NCBI GenBank assembly: GCA_003956705.1
Contig: QZCP01000066.1
Location: forward strand, 190,533-254,532
DNA from: Brevipalpus yothersi
Taxonomy: Eukaryota; Arthropoda; Arachnida; Trombidiformes; Tenuipalpidae
Direction: 5' to 3'
DNA: 64,000 bases
Made by a program: the position numbers and the translations under genes. Below are positions 59,818 to 64,000 of this stretch, one piece after another (position 1 is the first letter of the stretch; each line of letters opens with the position of its first letter). The notes under the pieces were generated by a model, which worked only from the letters and a program-made list of their open reading frames with translations, searched no databases and was not told the origin of the DNA.

Positions 59818-62800
59818 TTATTCGAACTCTTTGTCAGTTTCGTTGACATCAGCGTAAGGCAAGGACGATAAGCTATGATGATTGAGATGTTTTTGGGAGA
59901 TCGGTGACTTGTGGTATGACGATAGTTTGGACATGGGCGATGACTTCGAATGATGAGAACTTTCCTTGTTAATTGTGGCCCTTGTTGCAGGAGTATTGCT
60001 GTTGGGAGCTTTTTCTTTTTGCTGTTGAGAATTCATTTGTGTGAACATGAGCACTTTGGAAGGAGATGATAATTGCATTCTACTGGCTGACCATCGATTG
60101 AGAGAGTCACCCAGCATGGGAATCGTTGGGGATGATCGACATCTACTTAACAATTTTTCGGTGAATGATCCCGAATAACCCGAAGTGTAGGATGGCTTAC
60201 TCTTTGCAGGTGAGCCTCCAGTACTATCAGGAACATTAGAACACGCAGCGGCAGCAACTCGAGCAGAGAGTACAGGAATCTTGGAATAATTCTCTTTGCC
60301 TTCGGTTGGAGAATTCTTGTCAATGAGAGCAAAAGATGAATTAGATAGTGGAGAAGAAGAGAATGAATCAACTTTTTTCGGTGTCATATCGATGATCGAG
60401 GGTTTGGTATTGGGAATATTATCACGAGATTTGTTGAAAGTGACATTTGTCGATGATCGAATGCCATTATCAAATGGATTAGAGAGAATGCTTCTGCTCT
60501 GTGGAGTATATTCAGAACGTTTTTCGGTCGCAGTGGCAGTAACATCATTTCGATCACTACTCGAGTCATGTGATCTCAGGCGAGATGGGATTGAGTTATC
60601 AGTTTTTGACTTTAGGACAGTGAAACTTTTCTTGGTATCGTCTTTAGAGGAAGGATTTTTTTTCCCAGAAGCTGTAGGAGTTTTCGAAGATGACTGTTGG
60701 TGGGACTGTTTTTTGTTATTCAGACGTCCTTTATAACGTTTTCCTTTCGATTCGTTGGCAGATTCGTCCCACACAGATGATAAATCTATATCTTCGAAGG
60801 TTTCACTGGCATTGATACTGAGAGAGGACAGACTGGTTTTCGTATCATCATCAGAGTCTCCGGTGGCAAGAGGAACCTTTTTATGGGTGTTGAAGGGATT
60901 AATGAGATCTTTTTTTGGTGAATGTTTGTTGGAAGATGAGCTTGACGGCGAACAATTCTCAATTTCTTCACAAATCTTACGAAATTGAAGCTCCTCATAA
61001 GTAGTGGACAGTGTAGGATCAGAGAATTTACCCATTGAGCTAGAGGCTCCTTTATCGTTGAGTGTATCAGAATCACTTGATAGGGTGTCAGCAGAGTTTC
61101 CTCCTCTTCCTTTTGATGGCATATTTTTTCTGACTTTAGTCTCATCCTTCTTCTCCGATTCATGTCGAGCTTGGGTTCCATTCTTTTTGGGATGGGAATT
61201 GCTGTATGGCTCATTTTCACTTTCATCACGTGATTTTCTATCAGATTCCGATGATTTATCTTCATCGGGTACCACAACAATTTGAGGCACTAGTAGAGGA
61301 GGAGTAATCTTTTTGAAATCAGACTTTCGATGATTCATTTGACCAATATTCTTACTGAAAGATGGGACACTTTTTTGATTGATTTCATCAGAACTTGAGT
61401 CATCTTTTCCTTCATCAAACTCATTTGAATCAAAATCATTATCTGTGGAATCTGAATCAGTGTATGAATCAGAGGAAGATGTGATCTCATCGTTCTCTTC
61501 TTCATCCAGAGTTTCCTCCTTCTCTTCACCCTCTTCATCCTCTTGATCTTCACTTCGATCAGCCTCTGAGTCCCATTGATTGAAAGCTTTCAACTCATCT
61601 TCATCCAACAGAATATCAGTATTGTTAGTATTCTCATACTCCATTCGTTCACTCAGTTGATTCACTTTGCTGTCTGGAGTCTCATTTTTACGAGCCGAAT
61701 CAACCTCACTTCCGCCAACAATCGAATCAGATACCCCTTTGACAACACCACTCAAATCGACATTGTTATTGTTGAGAAGGAATTGTTCTTTCCACTTGAT
61801 CCTCTCCTTGATACGAGCTTCGTAATCATCGTTAACGGTATTGATGGGCGGTTTGGATATGAAAACTTGCGGTGCTTGATAAGTCCGAACAACTCTCTCC
61901 GGAATTTGTGGGAATGGTAGCTCTTTTTCTTTAAAATTTTCCTTGATTCTTCTTAGATCACTCGGATTACTCCCTTTGAAATCATTACTTTTCAATTTGT
62001 CCGAATCTGTCACTGTTACCGCACCAGACAGGCTACTTTTGGTACTCTTTATGCTGTTTGTCAAATTATTCATACAATTTGTACACTGATAGTTGAAACT
62101 ATCTCGATTACTGTTAGATAACAAAGAGGACATGCTTCCTGTGCCAGTGTTTCGTACTTCAGATAGCCTCAGAGCAACACCACACTTGATACACTTTAAG
62201 CACGATCGATGAAACAGAGTACCACCGATGATTATCTTATCAACTGGTGCTCCAATATTGCCACATTTTGCACACAATTTGGAGGAGACAATTTTTTCCG
62301 GAGCAAGTGATTTAAGTTCACGCTTTGTTGCAATCTCTTTTGGATTCTTTTTACAATCTTTACTCAACAGATCACCTTTACCCTGTGATGTTCTCTCGGT
62401 AAGCTCACTTTTGAGCAGTGATATGTATTCTCCTTTGTTTTTGGAATTCTTATTCTTTCGATCAGGTCTATGGTGATCATCGACGTGCTCCAATTTTGTT
62501 TGAATATCATTGAGCTTATCACGGAATAATTCAAGACGTTGGGGAGGTGGAGGAGAGACTGTTTTCACCGGGAGAGCTATAGATGAAGAGAGATGAGAGA
62601 GAAGGAAAAAATGTCAACAGGAGGTTTGGTTAGAAATTTTTAGTAAACCACAGGATAACCATTAGATGGAAGGGGAAGAGAGTAGAAAGAGAATAGATAT
62701 TGAGAGTATAAGGCATAACTAGGAATGGAGGATAGAGCGAGAAGGTGAAAGAGGAATAAATAAAATATCAGGGGCATGCACGTGAGGAGAGAAACATTTT

Positions 62801-64000
62801 AATGAGATCCTCACTCATTGATGATATCATAGACAAAAGAGTTGTGGCAGAAGGTGAACAAAAAGAATAGCGGAAAAACAATCAAACAAAGCAGTGAAAA
62901 TATATCAAGTGTCTCATATTCAAGCATACGACAATTATCATTCACTTGCTTAACAATATCGCCTTTTCGTCGATAGGTTTGAGCGAAAACATGACTAACA
63001 GTGATCGGCCGAGATGGCAAAAGACGAAGATTACCTTTGTCTTGGGTAGTTTTTTCGAAACATTTAACATTCCAATCATCCTTGGTTATTTTGCCGACAA
63101 ACTTGATGTCTTTGTTTGCTTTAGTTTTGGCTTCTTGGCGAAGTTTTTCCTCTTGAAATTTGGAACTAAGTAGTGTTTGCAGTTGAGATACAGTCATCAT
63201 CACTTTAACGCCTGTCTGTGTGGATGGCAGTCTTACGGGCTCCTCTCTCGAGTCGGCATTTTCGTCTGATAGATAAGAGATTCCAGATGCTGCGTACAGT
63301 TTAGCTTCCAGATCTTTTATCCTATCGTTGAATGAACCTTTCTTGTCTCTGGGATGTTTGCCCGATTGATTGAAGCCTGAATCATCATTCTCCGATTTTT
63401 GATCCAACAGCCAAGCCGCCTTACTGCGTAACTGTTGTCGAAGATGATTTATACACTGTTGTTGAGCTCTCTGATGAGCTCGCCCATCAGAACCATCGTA
63501 ATCTTCACTTCGCTTTAAACACGCTTGCCTTTGACGACGATGACGAAAAGCACTCTCAATATCACGAGCTCGCGATTTACCAATGGTCAACAAATTGCTG
63601 GCCGATGGTGAAAGTGAGAGATCATGAAGACCCGGATTGGGATAATCGGGAACCGATGATGATAATAGAGCAGCAGCAACACTTGGATTGCAAGCAGACA
63701 ATTGAGTTTCATCGGGCACTGAACTCATTAGACCTCGATAATTTTCCTCAAAAGCAGCTAAACTATCTTGATACTCTCGGACCACATTGGAATTACTCTC
63801 ATGACGAGAAACAGGTAAAAATGAATCATTCTCTTGATTCTCTAGCTGTTGTTCTTTCATCTTGTTGATTGCAGAAAATTCTCTCTCCACTCGTCGATGT
63901 GATTCGCTAACTTCAACCGAGAATGGTGAAGTGGTAGCTATGGTAGCTCGTCGGGCACGTTTCTCTGCCATGGTCAAATGGCGTGACTTGGGTTCAGCTG
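59818..64000 (-). CDS. MICAL-like LIM-domain protein, 3' part (runs off the window)
   Basis: Minus strand, two exons visible: 64000-62930 (open at the window edge) and 62576-59818, about 1275 residues. The intron of 353 bases is placed by phase 1, with a weak GTATGC donor, so that junction is uncertain. The exon at the edge has a basic MAEKRARRAT segment, long polar linkers and KFVGKITKDDWNVKCFEK, which recalls the region after the CH domain in MICAL proteins. The last exon has a LIM domain (genomic about 62274-62074): CxxC, HxxC, CxxC, then after a stretched second finger CxxC. The remainder is a long, Ser/Asp/Glu-rich disordered tail. MICALs are flavin monooxygenases that oxidise actin; the enzyme and CH domains would lie beyond 64000 and are not seen. 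No C-terminal bMERB helix domain was recognised. Another LIM-scaffold family is possible. Confidence 0.65.

Noticed and set aside
1..64000. tRNA, rRNA or CRISPR features
   Set aside because: I scanned for tRNA-like internal promoter boxes and direct-repeat arrays by eye and found none I could support; CRISPR arrays are not expected in an animal genome.

Overview
The window is a piece of a eukaryotic, AT-rich animal genome. Genes carry spliceosomal introns with GT..AG borders, many of them only about 40-190 bases long. Gene content (bestrophin, a GnRH/AKH-type peptide receptor, a type-B carboxylesterase, an ELOVL elongase, a puromycin-sensitive aminopeptidase, ENPP, ADAM, MICAL-like, NEMP) points to an arthropod. 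Codon style, intron-poor long ORFs and the esterase would fit a mite (Acari, perhaps a spider mite), but that is inference, not demonstrated.

Layout. 0-9.6 kb, plus strand: POLA2 (DNA polymerase alpha B subunit), NEMP (nuclear envelope protein), a single-exon, very divergent histone H2A-like gene, and a single-exon ADAM metalloprotease. 9.6-12.5 kb: gene-poor, with a 693-bp mariner/Tc1-type non-autonomous transposon inside a decayed ORF, then two long (TC)n tracts. 12.6-21.5 kb, plus: a three-exon peptide GPCR with a 6.4-kb intron. 22.9-29.2 kb, minus: a four-exon bestrophin chloride channel. 29.8-40.7 kb: many (GA)n/(TC)n tracts and one assembly gap, around a single-exon carboxylesterase (31.9-33.9 kb, plus) and a two-exon ELOVL elongase (37.6-42.0 kb, plus). 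43.4-44.1 kb, plus: a TIPIN/Swi3-type fork-protection protein. 44.6-59.1 kb, minus: a duplicated block of aminopeptidase (PSA) and ENPP genes. It holds two complete PSA genes, two complete ENPP genes, at least three relic fragments and a large inverted repeat. 59.8-64.0 kb, minus: the 3' part of a MICAL-like LIM protein that runs off the window.

The genes do not form a pathway. Most are unrelated housekeeping or surface genes placed side by side. The points of most interest are the H2A-like protein (about 38 extra residues in the L2 loop, acidic patch mostly replaced, docking domain absent, SP-rich basic N-tail), and the PSA/ENPP block. That block shows recent duplication (a 325-bp stretch identical by eye), a probable gene-conversion tract (148 bp identical by eye) and a 1.4-kb inverted-repeat structure carrying fragments of an unidentified gene. 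All exon borders given here were placed by eye from reading frame, splice consensus and family alignment recalled from memory. No search or transcript evidence was available.
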